A stretch of 64,000 nt of DNA from Deferribacter desulfuricans SSM1 (GCF_000010985.1 NC_013939.1:1889501-1953500), one strand, 5' to 3'; positions 48,286 through 59,473 are shown, counted from the stretch's first letter. Numbers and translations: made by a program. The notes: generated from the letters alone by a model not told the origin.

Positions 48286-49053
48286 CTAAAATGTATTTTT
48301 CATCAAAAATTTTTTATAACCTCTATCACCCAACCAAAATTTAACCATATTATTTACCCCAGCAGTTGTAAGTGAAGCACCGCTTAAACCATCAACCTGA
48401 TAAATCTTTTCAGCAGAATCAGGATTTACCTCACCTTTAATCACTGTCAATTTTAATCTACCATCCTTATCATAAATCATCTTACCAACCCATTTTCTTT
48501 TCCAAGTAGGGTTATCCACTTCTCCACCAAGCCCAGGAGTTTCCTTATGCTCATAAAAAGTTATACCGCAAATTGACTTATCTTTTGCATTAATACAGAG
48601 AAATCCGTATAATGTTGACCAGAGCCCTTTACCATAAATTGGGACTATAATTTTATTAACACTATTATTTTCTTTAACAAAATAAATTAAAACCTTCTTT
48701 GGTATCCTTCCTATACTTGCCAAATCCTCTTCAGGCTTTAACTTTATAGATTTTGTATCATCATTAAGCATCTTTTTAAAATTTTTATAATAACCACCAA
48801 TATCTTTGATATCCTCTAAATTATATGTTTCCATATCCAATAATTTTGGCAGCAGCTTTTTCCCCAAAATTTCATTTATATTATTTCTTTCATCTATCCC
48901 TGCAACCTGAATAACATTCTTTAAAACATCTTTAATCTGATTTTTCTCTTGAACAGGTTTCAATAATACAGCAGCTGCAGAAACAAGTATAGAGCAAACA
49001 AAAGATATGACAAAAGCAACAAAAAGAGTTTTTCTTTTGCTATCAGGCTGCAA
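48286..49053 (-). CDS. nqrC: Na+-translocating NADH:quinone reductase subunit C
   Basis: 255 residues. One N-terminal membrane helix (FVAFVISFVCSILVSAAAVLL) and a periplasmic FMN-binding domain. The covalent flavin site reads VDGLSGASLTTAG, where the acceptor position of the S-G-A-[TS] motif is Ser rather than the usual Thr. ApbE would perform flavinylation, but no apbE gene is in the window. It overlaps nqrB by 11 bases. Confidence 0.97.
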   Translation of the reverse strand: MQPDSKRKTLFVAFVISFVCSILVSAAAVLLKPVQEKNQIKDVLKNVIQVAGIDERNNINEILGKKLLPKLLDMETYNLEDIKDIGGYYKNFKKMLNDDTKSIKLKPEEDLASIGRIPKKVLIYFVKENNSVNKIIVPIYGKGLWSTLYGFLCINAKDKSICGITFYEHKETPGLGGEVDNPTWKRKWVGKMIYDKDGRLKLTVIKGEVNPDSAEKIYQVDGLSGASLTTAGVNNMVKFWLGDRGYKKFLMKNTF

Positions 49054-50239
49054 CTTTATTTCTCCTTTTAATAACTGATTTTATTACAAAATAATCTATT
49101 GTTGGCGCTACAATATTTGCAAAGATTATAGCAAGCATAGTCCCCTCTGGATAAGCAGGATTTACAACTCTTACAAGCACTGTTAAAGAACCTATAAGAA
49201 AACCATAAATCCATCTTCCTCTATCTGTATAAGCAGCACTTACAGGATCTGTCGCCATGAAAGCTACTCCAAAAGCAAATCCACCCAAAACCAAGTGCCA
49301 ATAAAAAGGTAGATTAAACATATAATTTGTTTGACTACCAATTAGGTTAAAAAGTGTAGAAGTAAAAATCAGCCCTATTACTGCAGAAACCATTATACGC
49401 CATGATGCCACATTACTAACAACCAAAATTAAAGCACCCACGATACATAGGAGTGTAGATGTTTCACCCATTGAGCCAGGGATAAATCCTAAAAAAGCAT
49501 CCATCCATCTATAATGTTCACTAATTATATTATTAGATGATGCAAGTGTTAAAGGAGTAGCAACACTAACAGCATCAATACCAGTCCAAACTCTATCACC
49601 TGTCATACTTGCAGGGTATGAAAAAAACAAAATAGCCCTTGATATCAGTGCTGGGTTTACAACATTCATCCCAGTGCCGCCAAAAAGCTCTTTCCCAAGC
49701 ACTAATCCTAATGAAAGAGCCACTGATGCTTCCCACAATGGGACATTTGGTGGGAGAATTAAAGGATATAATAAGCTTGTTACAAGAAACCCTTCACTTA
49801 TTTCATGTTTTCTAACAACAGCAAACAATACTTCCCAAAAACTACCCACAACCATAGTTACTGCATAAAGGGGTAAAAAGTATGCAAGCCCCACAGCAAA
49901 ATTACTAACAATACTACTATCAAAACTTACATGGAACCATTTTAAAACATCCCAACGAAAACCATCTGGAATTATATTATATTCATTAATTAAAAGGTTC
50001 GTTTGTAATCCTGTATTATAAATAGCAAATATTGTTACTGGTAAAAGTGCTATAACAACAAAAATCATTACCCTTTTAAAATCAGCTACATCCCTTATGT
50101 GACACTTGCCTGAAGTTTTTGTATCTGGTGAGAAAAAGAAAGATTCTGTTGCTTCATAAAGAGGATACCATCTGCTATATTTACCACCTTCTTTAAAGTG
50201 CTCACCTATCTTATCAAAAATCTTTTGCAACCTTTTCAT
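49043..50239 (-). CDS. nqrB: Na+-translocating NADH:quinone reductase subunit B
   Basis: About 399 residues with ten membrane helices. The covalent FMN motif is DAVSVATPLTLA near residue 220. The riboflavin/quinone region includes NVVNPALISRAILFFSYPA and the C-terminal GGFAFGVAFMATDPVSAAYTDRGR. It is the main Na+-channel subunit. The ATG at 50239 overlaps the nqrA stop (TGATG) and has AAGGA six bases upstream. A start two codons earlier (50245) is also open. Confidence 0.97.
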   Translation of the reverse strand: MKRLQKIFDKIGEHFKEGGKYSRWYPLYEATESFFFSPDTKTSGKCHIRDVADFKRVMIFVVIALLPVTIFAIYNTGLQTNLLINEYNIIPDGFRWDVLKWFHVSFDSSIVSNFAVGLAYFLPLYAVTMVVGSFWEVLFAVVRKHEISEGFLVTSLLYPLILPPNVPLWEASVALSLGLVLGKELFGGTGMNVVNPALISRAILFFSYPASMTGDRVWTGIDAVSVATPLTLASSNNIISEHYRWMDAFLGFIPGSMGETSTLLCIVGALILVVSNVASWRIMVSAVIGLIFTSTLFNLIGSQTNYMFNLPFYWHLVLGGFAFGVAFMATDPVSAAYTDRGRWIYGFLIGSLTVLVRVVNPAYPEGTMLAIIFANIVAPTIDYFVIKSVIKRRNKVAA

Positions 50240-51558
50240 CACCATTCCTTCTCTATTGTATCAAGTAGCTCTCTTGAATGTTTTATAAAATCGATTTTAC
50301 TTGGACAAACATATGTATATAAAGAAAAATCCTCTTCACCTAAAGATAAAATACCAAGATCTATGGCTCTATCAATATCCTTTGTCAAAACAGCCCTTAA
50401 TAATGCCAAAGGTTCTGTATCAATAGCTGTAACTTTATTGTACGAAGATATTGGAATAATAGGTCTCAGGCTACCGTGCATCGATGTATCAAAAATATAC
50501 TTTTTAGGTTTAATAAATTTAGAAAGAGCAACGCCTAAAACTGTAAAATATTTTCTTGATGGGGAAATCCACCCAAACAGCCTCTTTTCACCCCCTTCTT
50601 TTATGATTGAAACCTGATTATCGTAAAAACCAACAAAAGGAGCATTTTCATCAATCTTTCTTCCATACAAATAACATCCAGAAATATATCTATAATCTTT
50701 GCTTAAATCCTGTATATTATCAAGCCTGCTCCCTTTTAATATCTTAAATATACCATTTTCTTGAAAGCCATAACCAGCAATAGAAACATATTTATAGGGA
50801 TTAATTTTACCTGTATTAAAAAAATAACCGATATCAATTACAGCTTGATAATCTATGTACCATACTTCTTCTTCCATTGTTGGCTTTCTTAAATAATCGA
50901 TATGGGTACCAGCAAGTCCAGCAGGGTGAGGACCATGAAAAACAGCTACTTCTAATAAATTATCTTCAGATAACATACTTTTATTAAAATCTTTATCAAC
51001 ACATAAAAATGTCTTTACACCAAAAGCTTCCTTTAAGACATTTACCCCTTTTATGAAATTTTCTTTTTCCTTTTCAATGATAAAATTAGGTTCTGGTGCA
51101 AAACCTCTTGTATCTATAGCTGTTACAAAAATTGCTACAGGTTTTGATGTAGAAGAAGGGATTTTATCAAAAGGTCTCTTTCTAAAATATGGCCAAAATC
51201 CATATTTTAATAAAATATATTTATAATTCAAATTGTTATCTTTAAAATCGATAGCTTCTACAGATGTATGATCCTCAACTTCTATACTCAAGTATAAAAA
51301 TTTTCTCTTTTCACCCCTTACAATATTCTTTACAACACCATTTACAGGGGAAACAAAAACCACATCTTCATCTTTTCTATTAATAAAAATTGGTGAACCA
51401 GTAGAAACCTTATCCCCTTCATTCACTAAAAACTTTACCTTTAAACCTGTAAAATCATCACCCACAAAACCAATTTCGCGAGATAACTTTTCCCCTTTAA
51501 AATCACAGACCTTACCAAAAGGGAGCTCAAGCCCCCTTTTAATCTTAATCTCTTTCAT
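50239..51558 (-). CDS. nqrA: Na+-translocating NADH:quinone reductase subunit A
   Basis: 439 residues, a soluble peripheral subunit. It begins IKIKRGLELPFG. The lipoyl-like KVKFLVNEGDKVSTGSPIF and VFVSPVNGVVKNI follow, then AIDTRGFAPEP and HGPHPAGLAGTHIDYL near the middle. It leads the six-gene nqr operon. A promoter with TATAAT lies 30 bases upstream. Confidence 0.97.
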   Translation of the reverse strand: MKEIKIKRGLELPFGKVCDFKGEKLSREIGFVGDDFTGLKVKFLVNEGDKVSTGSPIFINRKDEDVVFVSPVNGVVKNIVRGEKRKFLYLSIEVEDHTSVEAIDFKDNNLNYKYILLKYGFWPYFRKRPFDKIPSSTSKPVAIFVTAIDTRGFAPEPNFIIEKEKENFIKGVNVLKEAFGVKTFLCVDKDFNKSMLSEDNLLEVAVFHGPHPAGLAGTHIDYLRKPTMEEEVWYIDYQAVIDIGYFFNTGKINPYKYVSIAGYGFQENGIFKILKGSRLDNIQDLSKDYRYISGCYLYGRKIDENAPFVGFYDNQVSIIKEGGEKRLFGWISPSRKYFTVLGVALSKFIKPKKYIFDTSMHGSLRPIIPISSYNKVTAIDTEPLALLRAVLTKDIDRAIDLGILSLGEEDFSLYTYVCPSKIDFIKHSRELLDTIEKEW

Positions 51559-51587
51559 TACCAGCCCTTTATTTTAAAATTATTACA

Positions 51588-51615
51588 ATTATATTTATAA
51601 ATTCCAATTAATCAA
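51588..51615 (-). promoter_or_regulatory. Probable promoter of the nqr operon
   Basis: TTGATT (51615-51610), a 16-base spacer and a perfect TATAAT (51593-51588) on the minus strand precede nqrA by about 30 bases. Confidence 0.6.
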
Positions 51616-51622
51616 GTAGATT

Positions 51623-52963
51623 TTACTTAACCTTGACTTCACAACCTGTACTTTTCTTTATATCTTCTAAATCAGAAAATGGTGAAATTTCAAGTAAATA
51701 TAACCCTTCACTGTTTATTTCAAACACCCCTTTATCAGTTACAAGCATATCTACAACCCCTTTGCCCGTTATAGGTAAAGTACACTCTTTCAGTATCTTT
51801 GGTTTTCCATCCTTTGCAACATGCTCCATCATTACTATAACCTTTTTAACACCACTAACCAAATCCATAGCTCCACCAGGCCCTTTTACCATTTTGCCAG
51901 GTATCATCCAGTTTGCCAGATCCCCTTTCTCACTCACTTGCATACCACCTAAAACGGACAAATCAATATGGCCACCTCTAACCATTGCAAAAGATTCTGA
52001 AGAGTCAAAAAAAGCTGCACCTTTCTTATATGTAATAGTTTGCTTGCCAGCATTTATCAAATCAGGGTCTGCATCTTTTTCAGTCTTAGGAAACGGACCA
52101 ATACCTAACAAACCATTTTCCGAATGCAGTGTAATATCCATATCATCAGTTATAAAGTTAGCTACAAGAGTTGGCATCCCTATTCCAAGATTTACATACA
52201 TCCCCTTTTTCAATTCCTTTGCAACCCTTTTTGCCATCCACTCTCTTTTCTCATTCATTTTAGCTTCAGTCATATTTTCTAATGTTGTTAATTGCTCAAT
52301 TCTCTTTTCGTATCTTTCACCTAAAACAATCCTATCCACATAAATACTTGGTAAATGGATATAATGAGGATCAATCTCATCAACAATCTCTTCAACCTCA
52401 ACTATTGTAAACTTTGCAGCCTTAGCACAAACTTCATTGAAGTTGTTTGCAGTATACCTAAAGATTACATTCCCTTTTTTATCAGCCTTCCAACCCTTAA
52501 CAATTGCAAGATCAGGTCTGATACTTTCTTCTAACACATATTCTTTACCATCAAATACTTTAATTTCTTTCCCCTCTGTTAATATAGTACCATAACCTGT
52601 CATTGTATAAAAAGCTGGGATTCCTGCTCCCCCAGCTCTCAATTTTTCAGCTAAAGTACCTTGAGGTACGAGCTCTAACTCAAGCTCACCATTTAAATAT
52701 TGCTGTTCAAAAATTTTATTTTCTCCCACATAAGAGGATATCATTTTTTTTATTTGACGCGTCTGCAGTAATATACCTAATCCAAAATCATCCACACCAG
52801 CATTATTACTGACAAATGTTAAATCTTTTACCTTTAGCTCTTTAATTGCATTAATAAGATTTTCAGGGATTCCACAAAGTCCAAAACCACCCGCAGCGAC
52901 AACCATCCCATCTTTTATAACATCTTTAATAGCCTCTATTGAGGACTTTAAAATTTCTGCCAT
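51623..52963 (-). CDS. 3-oxoacid CoA-transferase, fused A and B subunits
   Basis: 446 residues in a single chain. Residues 1 to about 225 are the A subunit ([23 protein letters not shown], then [16 protein letters not shown] and [10 protein letters not shown]). Residues about 240 to 446 are the B subunit ([18 protein letters not shown], then the catalytic Glu in [11 protein letters not shown] and [14 protein letters not shown]). The linker is short and contains [15 protein letters not shown]. This is succinyl-CoA:3-ketoacid-type CoA-transferase, using CoA exchange among short acids. Two separate genes are the usual bacterial state. It sits 10 bases after the aldehyde dehydrogenase. Confidence 0.93.
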   Translation of the reverse strand: MAEILKSSIEAIKDVIKDGMVVAAGGFGLCGIPENLINAIKELKVKDLTFVSNNAGVDDFGLGILLQTRQIKKMISSYVGENKIFEQQYLNGELELELVPQGTLAEKLRAGGAGIPAFYTMTGYGTILTEGKEIKVFDGKEYVLEESIRPDLAIVKGWKADKKGNVIFRYTANNFNEVCAKAAKFTIVEVEEIVDEIDPHYIHLPSIYVDRIVLGERYEKRIEQLTTLENMTEAKMNEKREWMAKRVAKELKKGMYVNLGIGMPTLVANFITDDMDITLHSENGLLGIGPFPKTEKDADPDLINAGKQTITYKKGAAFFDSSESFAMVRGGHIDLSVLGGMQVSEKGDLANWMIPGKMVKGPGGAMDLVSGVKKVIVMMEHVAKDGKPKILKECTLPITGKGVVDMLVTDKGVFEINSEGLYLLEISPFSDLEDIKKSTGCEVKVK

Positions 52964-52973
52964 AATACACCTC

Positions 52974-54398
52974 TTAATTTAAATTAAACATAACCATCCT
53001 TATTTCTGTCATTTCATCAACAGCGTATTTAACCCCTTCTCTACCAAGTCCAGAAAGCTTCACACCACCATAAGGCATATTATCCACTCTAAAAGTTGGA
53101 ACATCATTAACCATGACACCCCCAAACTCAAGTCTATCTATTAAATAAAAAGCGGTCTTGATATTCTCAGTAAATACTCCCACTTGTAAACCATACTTTG
53201 TATCATTTACCTGTTTTATAGCATCATCTAAATCTTTGAATTTAAATAGTGATACAACAGGTGCAAACACTTCATCTTTAACAACCTTCATATCACTTGT
53301 GCAGTTTTCAAGAACTGTTGGATAATAAACACTTCCTTCCCTTTTCCCTCCGACTAACACTTTTGCACCTTGCTCAATCGCCTCATTTACCCATTGTTCA
53401 ACTCTCTCAGCTTCTTTCAAGTCTATCATCGGGCCGACAACTACATTATCGCTCAATTGATCACCAACTCCCATCTCTGCAACACTTTTTACGTAAAGCT
53501 CTTTAAATTCATCATACTTGTCTTCATGTATGTAAATCCTCTGAACACTGATGCAAACTTGACCAGAATTTGCAAAACCACCAACAACACAAGTTGGTAA
53601 TGCTTTATAAATATCAGCATCCTTATTAATAATAACTGGTCCATTGTTACCAAGCTCTAATGTAACTCTTTTAATCCCTGATTTTGCTTTAATCTGTAAG
53701 CCAACCTCTGGTGAACCAGTAAAAGTAATTTTTGCTACCTTTTCAGAAGTAACAATGGCATTCCCCACAGTAGAACCAGAACCCACAACTAAATTTATCC
53801 CATCTGCAGGAAAGCCTGCCTCTAAAATTACTTCAATAAGTTTTACAGCTGTAATCGGTGTCGAAGTAGCCGGTTTTAAAACTATTGGGCAGCCAGCTGC
53901 TATAGCTGGACCAACTTTATGAGCAACAAGATTCAATGGGAAATTAAATGGTGTTATCGCTCCAACAACACCCACAGGATACCTCTTATAATAGCCAAAT
54001 CTATTTTTACCACTAGCAGCCGCATCAAGTGGCACAACTTCTCCACTTAATCTTCTTGCTTCATCCGCACTAAATTTAAAAGTTTCAATTGCTCTTGCAA
54101 CTTCTCCTCTTGCAAATTTAATAGCTTTACCAGACTCTAAAGAAATCGTTTCAGCAAACTCATCAAATCTATCGGCTATTAAATCTGCAATCTTATCTAA
54201 AATATCACCTCTTTCTTTTGCAGTTAAAGACGCAATTTTTTCTTTTGCATTATAAGCTGTATCGATTGCTTTATTTACATCGTCAATAGAAGCTTCATAA
54301 ACCTTAGCAAATGGTTTATTATCATAAGGGTTAATTACATCGATAATTTTTTCTGTTTCCTGCCACTTCCCATCCCAAAAAAGCTTATATGTTTTCAT
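52974..54398 (-). CDS. NAD(P)-dependent aldehyde dehydrogenase
   Basis: 474 residues of the ALDH superfamily. The cofactor fold has [19 protein letters not shown] and [26 protein letters not shown], the catalytic Glu in LELGNNGP (near residue 250) and the nucleophile in [15 protein letters not shown] near residue 285. The C-terminal [20 protein letters not shown] is intact. It resembles lactaldehyde/succinate-semialdehyde-type enzymes, but substrate cannot be fixed. Its acyl product could feed the adjacent CoA-transferase. Confidence 0.94.
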   Translation of the reverse strand: MKTYKLFWDGKWQETEKIIDVINPYDNKPFAKVYEASIDDVNKAIDTAYNAKEKIASLTAKERGDILDKIADLIADRFDEFAETISLESGKAIKFARGEVARAIETFKFSADEARRLSGEVVPLDAAASGKNRFGYYKRYPVGVVGAITPFNFPLNLVAHKVGPAIAAGCPIVLKPATSTPITAVKLIEVILEAGFPADGINLVVGSGSTVGNAIVTSEKVAKITFTGSPEVGLQIKAKSGIKRVTLELGNNGPVIINKDADIYKALPTCVVGGFANSGQVCISVQRIYIHEDKYDEFKELYVKSVAEMGVGDQLSDNVVVGPMIDLKEAERVEQWVNEAIEQGAKVLVGGKREGSVYYPTVLENCTSDMKVVKDEVFAPVVSLFKFKDLDDAIKQVNDTKYGLQVGVFTENIKTAFYLIDRLEFGGVMVNDVPTFRVDNMPYGGVKLSGLGREGVKYAVDEMTEIRMVMFNLN

Positions 54399-54548
54399 AA
54401 AACACCCCCCGATAATATATTTTATATAACTGAATTTAACTCATAACTTAAGCCATATCAAGGAATTTTAGACTAAAAGGAATATTGCTCTAATAAAATT
54501 ATGATTTTAACTCATTTCGAAGTTAAATTACTCATTAATAAACAGAAT

Positions 54549-54589
54549 AAAAAGAAAAAGCTTTCTGAGTCATAAACTCAGAAAGCTTT
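54549..54589 (-). terminator. Intrinsic terminator downstream of the glutamate dehydrogenase gene
   Basis: A 14-base perfect stem AAAGCTTTCTGAGT / ACTCAGAAAGCTTT with a five-base loop (54557-54589) is followed on the minus strand by TTTTCTTTTT. Confidence 0.93.
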
Positions 54590-54604
54590 AAAAATCTTAT
54601 GAAG

Positions 54605-57600
54605 TTATAAAATATTTAAAAACATTTCTAAAATAACGTTAAAAGGAACAAGCGTAGCAACTTTTCCAGATTCAACATCATTTATAAAGTTATTATAGTT
54701 ATTAAAGAATGTTTCTTCTTTATTTTGTAGCTTTTTAACAAATTGAGCATCGAGAGACACCTTCTCTAATAATCGTTTTTGTAAATACTTTAATTTCTTA
54801 AGCAGGTTTTCCCTATTGATTCTATCCCACTCACTACTAATTGGCACATTTTTAATTGCAGTTTTCATATCAAGGAATTTAAATGTTTCACCTATTTTAA
54901 AATAGTTATTTAAAGCTGTATCAATATCAATATCTTTAGATATTACCACCTCAAAAATATCAAAAACAGGTTTCAAATATTTAATATTTGCTATCTCTTT
55001 TGCCAATTTCCTTGAAAACCCACCATCAACTAACTCTTCAGTAAAAAATTTCATCTGTTCTTTTATAGTTCCAGTCATTTTAGATGTAATCTTAGAAGCA
55101 ATTTTTAAGAAAATGTCCTTATTTTCTAACAATAATTTTTCATAAGTCTCATTAACCAGCCATTCAACGCCAAGTTTTAATGTTTTCTCAATTTCAATCA
55201 GTGCTCTATATTGAGATTCTGCTTTTGCCTTGTTATCAAGGGCATAAATACTCTCTCTCAGTTCTTCAACATTCAACAGTTCATCAATCTGTAAATATTT
55301 CTCCATTAATTTTGCAAAAGACTGATTAGTATTTTTATAAAGCTCTATAAAAAATGTAATTCCCGTTTGATTAATAACTTTATTAACCATAACAGTTGCT
55401 ACAATCTCTTTAGCCAGCCTATGCTCAAAAAGGTGCTCTCCGAATCTTTTAATCATATATTCTGGGTAATAGCTCAAATAAAGTTTTCTAATAATTGGAT
55501 CATTAAGATCAATATTTTTCTCTATTTCGTTATATAAAAATATTTTTACATAAGATAATAACACAGCTAACTCAGGTCTTGTAATATCTCTCTTCTCTTT
55601 AATAAAATTAATATTTTCCAGTTTAAAATCTAATAAACCTATATCCTTTAAAAATCTTGCGGTTTCCTCAAAAATAATCGGATTATCTTTAGAACGAATA
55701 AGGTCACAACTTACTGTTTGAGACTGCATATAATTATCATGAAGAACTAATTTTTCAACAGCTTTAGTCAAATCCAAAATAAGTTTATTCCTCTCCTTAA
55801 CATCTTTAATGAGTTTTTTCTTTAAAAATTGATCAAGAATAATTTTTAAGTTAACCTCATGGTCAGAAATATCAACACCAGCAGAGTTATCAAGAGCATC
55901 AGTGTTTATTTTACCGCCAAGAGAAGCAAACTTAATCCTTGCTTTTTGTGTAAAACCTAAATTACCACCTTCACCAACAACTTTAACTTTTAAATCCTCA
56001 GCATTTACCCTAACAGCATCATTTGCATGATCACCAACTTCTTCATTTGTTTCACTAGAATCCTTCACATATGTCCCGATACCACCGTTCCATAATAGCT
56101 CAACATCCATTTTTAAAATCATCTGTATTAACTCTTGACCAGACACTTCGTCTTTAGTTGTTTTAAACATCTCTTTCATTTGAGGTGTAAGTTTTATACT
56201 TTTTGCAGATCTATCAAAAACTCCACCACCTTCAGAAATTAACTCAGGGTTATAATCTTTCCATGTAGATCTAGGCAACTTAAACAACCTTAACCTTTCT
56301 ATATAACTTGTCTCTGCATCTGGATTTGGATCAATAAAAATATGTATATGGTTAAATGCAGCAAGCAACCTAATCTTTCTTGACAACAACATACCATTAC
56401 CAAAAACATCACCAGACATATCTCCAATACCAGCTACTGTAAACTCCTCTTTTTGAATATCTTTACCTAACTCTCTAAAATGCCTTTTTACACACTCCCA
56501 AGCACCTTTTGCGGTTATACCTATTTTTTTATGGTCATAACCGGTTTTACCACCTGAAGCAAATGCATCACCAAGCCAAAAACCGTATTCGATAGAAATA
56601 CTATTTGCTATATCACTAAAAGTGGCAGTCCCTTTATCAGCAGCAACAACAAGATATGGATCCTTTTCATCATAAACTACCACATTATCAGGATGAATAA
56701 TTCTACGCCCTTGATAATTATCAGTAATATCCAATAACCCTCTAATAAATGTTTTATACTGTTCAATTACGTGTTCCATGTCCTTTTGTCTATCAGAAAA
56801 CCTCTTTTTGACAATAAACCCACCCTTAGAACCAGTAGGAACAATTACAGCATTCTTAACCACCTGCGTCTTCATCAATCCTAAAATCTCTGTCCTAAAG
56901 TCATCAGGCCTATCGCTAAATCTTAAACCGCCTCTAGCAACCTTACCGCCTCTTAAATGAACCCCTTCCATTTTTGGGCTGTGAACATATATTTCATAAA
57001 GTGGTTTTGGGTCAGGGATAAAATCAAGTTGTCTGCTTGAAATCTTTATAGAAATATAATCTCTTTCTGGAGTTTTATAAAAGTTTGTTCTAACAATTGC
57101 ATCTAATAGCTTAAATATTTTTCTAAATACAGTATCTTCAACAAGGGTCTGAACTTCCTCTAAACAGCCCCATGCAACATCTTTCACTTCATCATAGTTT
57201 CTAACAGTTTTTGTAATATCAAATTTTTCTTCAAACATTCTAACTACATGTTTTGAAATATGATGATATTTCAGCAAAGTCTGATTAATCGTAACTTTAC
57301 TTAGGGTAACATCAACTTGTGAAACATAATTTCTCAATGTTCTTAAAACTTCTATTTCTCTATAAGTTAACTCTTCTAATAATAAAAGCCCATTTAGCTT
57401 ATCATTTTCACATCTTTCTTCAATAACGGCAGTAACAATCTCTGGCAATATCTTTTTAAACCTTTTCAAAAACTCTTCAGCATCTTCCACATTTGCTATT
57501 AAAATACTACTTATGTATAGAGTTTCTTCCCCTTTCTTTACTTCATAAATTTCATCCTCAATAACCTTTAAACCTATATTGTCTATAACAGGCATTATCT

Positions 57601-59290
57601 CTGTAAGCAAAATTCTTCTATCTGAATAAAGTTTTAAATAGACCTGATTTTCTACAGAAGACAAACGGGAAACCAACCCTTTTAAATCATACAGTATTTC
57701 AACATCTTTAACAGCCTCTTGAGGAGGCATTTTTGATTTATAACTTTCAGACAAGCTATTGCTAAATAAAGCAAATATATCATCAACCTTCCTGCCAGTA
57801 AATTTATAAGACAACATCTCATAAAAGATATCGTTCCAATCTTTTATTTCATCAATAACTATGTCTTTTAATTCCTCTTCCTTAACCGCATCTAAATCTT
57901 TAATATCTTTTGCTAAGATATGTAGATGCAAGAATGTATAGCCATGTTCATCATATCTTATTGAGATATCTAAAAGTTTCCCATTGTATTTTTCTGCTAC
58001 TTTTTTACTTATATTGTTAACAACTTCTGCAGAAAACCTATCGGTAGGAAAAATTATCAAGGCATACAAATGTTTTGATGGTTTAAAATCTTTAGTATAA
58101 ATTCTAATCTGATTCTTACCTTGAATTGTCAACAACAACCTAATAACATCTACCAAATCTGAACTATCCAAATTAAATATCTCGGTTTTAGGATAATTGT
58201 TTAATGTATCCTGAATCCACTTATAATCATGAGAGCCTTTAACAAATTTGAAGTACTCAAACAAATTATCGATTTTTTTCCTTAAAATTGAAATTTTATG
58301 GGGTGGAGTAGCTATCCCTTGCTTACCAAATACACCTAATACTGTTACCGCTCTACATTTTCCATTTTCATAATCAACAAACATTATCCTATCATAATTT
58401 CTTCTCTTTTTGATTTTGGATTTGTATATAGCTTTATCCATAACAACAGGGTAGCCTTCAACAAACCTTAGACGCTTTTCTTTAATCGCCTCTACAAGTT
58501 TTGGTATAATCTTTGTTGTCCTATTAAGCTTATAAACACCTAACTGATCTGCTTTAAATTTCTCATTTTTTAAGTCTGTGATATCTAATATTCTTACCCC
58601 TTGAATAATAAAAGTCCCATCAATCAGCCAATTAATAAAATCTGACACTTCAGGATTTTTATTTTTATAGTACTCTGAAAGATTTGTTAGCACCTTCACC
58701 ATATTTGGAAAATCATCAACCGCAAGAGCAATCTCTTCATATATATTAGCAATTTCTGCTGTTATTTCATTAAGCCTTGATTCATCAATTTCTTCCAAGA
58801 AGATGATAACAAAAGATTCATTATTGAATCCCAAATCTGATTCACCAATTTCAACCACTTCCCCTTTTTTATCCCTCTTCACATTAAAAATAGGGTGTAG
58901 TAAAAATTGCTGATTATATCTAATTTCATAAAAGTACTCTCTAATACTATCTACAATAAAAGGTCTATCATCAGTAACAACAGAAATTATAGAAAAATTA
59001 CCTATAAAAAACTTTGTATCGAGAGAGTGAATTTTATCCAAATAAAACTTCTTCTTTTTCCTATTGTTCAATACATCGAATAGGTAATCTAAAAAACTGA
59101 TTAAATCATTATCGCTTAAAATACTAAGCAAGTTTTGAGGTAAATGAGAATATAACAATTTAGCAAAATCATATTTTACACTATTTTCACCATAACTTTT
59201 TGATATTAAATCCAAATAACGCTTATAAACATTCTCCTGCCCTTGATGTTTTAAAATTTCTTTGGCTGTTAAACATGATATATTAAGCAT
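54605..59290 (-). CDS. gdh: Large NAD-specific glutamate dehydrogenase (GDH-180 type)
   Basis: 1561 residues, matching the approximately 180-kDa class (about 1600 residues). The N-terminal third holds ACT-like regulatory segments (VTDDRPFIVDSIREYF near residue 75). The catalytic core shows GGLRFSDRPDDFRTEILGLMKTQ, the Lys in VPTGSKGGFIVKK, TVAGIGDMSGDVFGNGMLLS and VVGEGGNLGFTQ. It oxidatively deaminates glutamate to 2-oxoglutarate. AGGAG lies six bases before the ATG. It is monocistronic with a strong terminator. The 183-base gap upstream is AT-rich with a TATAAA near 59320 only. Confidence 0.98.
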   Translation of the reverse strand: MLNISCLTAKEILKHQGQENVYKRYLDLISKSYGENSVKYDFAKLLYSHLPQNLLSILSDNDLISFLDYLFDVLNNRKKKKFYLDKIHSLDTKFFIGNFSIISVVTDDRPFIVDSIREYFYEIRYNQQFLLHPIFNVKRDKKGEVVEIGESDLGFNNESFVIIFLEEIDESRLNEITAEIANIYEEIALAVDDFPNMVKVLTNLSEYYKNKNPEVSDFINWLIDGTFIIQGVRILDITDLKNEKFKADQLGVYKLNRTTKIIPKLVEAIKEKRLRFVEGYPVVMDKAIYKSKIKKRRNYDRIMFVDYENGKCRAVTVLGVFGKQGIATPPHKISILRKKIDNLFEYFKFVKGSHDYKWIQDTLNNYPKTEIFNLDSSDLVDVIRLLLTIQGKNQIRIYTKDFKPSKHLYALIIFPTDRFSAEVVNNISKKVAEKYNGKLLDISIRYDEHGYTFLHLHILAKDIKDLDAVKEEELKDIVIDEIKDWNDIFYEMLSYKFTGRKVDDIFALFSNSLSESYKSKMPPQEAVKDVEILYDLKGLVSRLSSVENQVYLKLYSDRRILLTEIMPVIDNIGLKVIEDEIYEVKKGEETLYISSILIANVEDAEEFLKRFKKILPEIVTAVIEERCENDKLNGLLLLEELTYREIEVLRTLRNYVSQVDVTLSKVTINQTLLKYHHISKHVVRMFEEKFDITKTVRNYDEVKDVAWGCLEEVQTLVEDTVFRKIFKLLDAIVRTNFYKTPERDYISIKISSRQLDFIPDPKPLYEIYVHSPKMEGVHLRGGKVARGGLRFSDRPDDFRTEILGLMKTQVVKNAVIVPTGSKGGFIVKKRFSDRQKDMEHVIEQYKTFIRGLLDITDNYQGRRIIHPDNVVVYDEKDPYLVVAADKGTATFSDIANSISIEYGFWLGDAFASGGKTGYDHKKIGITAKGAWECVKRHFRELGKDIQKEEFTVAGIGDMSGDVFGNGMLLSRKIRLLAAFNHIHIFIDPNPDAETSYIERLRLFKLPRSTWKDYNPELISEGGGVFDRSAKSIKLTPQMKEMFKTTKDEVSGQELIQMILKMDVELLWNGGIGTYVKDSSETNEEVGDHANDAVRVNAEDLKVKVVGEGGNLGFTQKARIKFASLGGKINTDALDNSAGVDISDHEVNLKIILDQFLKKKLIKDVKERNKLILDLTKAVEKLVLHDNYMQSQTVSCDLIRSKDNPIIFEETARFLKDIGLLDFKLENINFIKEKRDITRPELAVLLSYVKIFLYNEIEKNIDLNDPIIRKLYLSYYPEYMIKRFGEHLFEHRLAKEIVATVMVNKVINQTGITFFIELYKNTNQSFAKLMEKYLQIDELLNVEELRESIYALDNKAKAESQYRALIEIEKTLKLGVEWLVNETYEKLLLENKDIFLKIASKITSKMTGTIKEQMKFFTEELVDGGFSRKLAKEIANIKYLKPVFDIFEVVISKDIDIDTALNNYFKIGETFKFLDMKTAIKNVPISSEWDRINRENLLKKLKYLQKRLLEKVSLDAQFVKKLQNKEETFFNNYNNFINDVESGKVATLVPFNVILEMFLNIL

Positions 59291-59473
59291 GGTGCACTCC
59301 TAAATATTATTTTTATAACATTCAACTAATACAACAAAGATAATGATAATACAAGGTATTTTATTAATAATTAAAAAATTATATTACTTATGATTGAAAT
59401 ATTATTTTTTTAGAATATAAACATTATTTTCATATGTTAATTAAAACAAACAATCAATTAAACTTAATTTTAA

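Noticed and set aside
51633-52343. Long opposite-strand frame (about 236 codons) antisense to the CoA-transferase gene
   Set aside because: It is a shadow of the well-supported CoA-transferase; its product has no recognisable pattern and is Ser/Pro-rich as expected for antisense translation.
54399-54604. 206-base gap between ALDH and gdh searched for a small gene
   Set aside because: Only the gdh terminator is convincing; remaining frames are short and AT-rich with no ribosome site.
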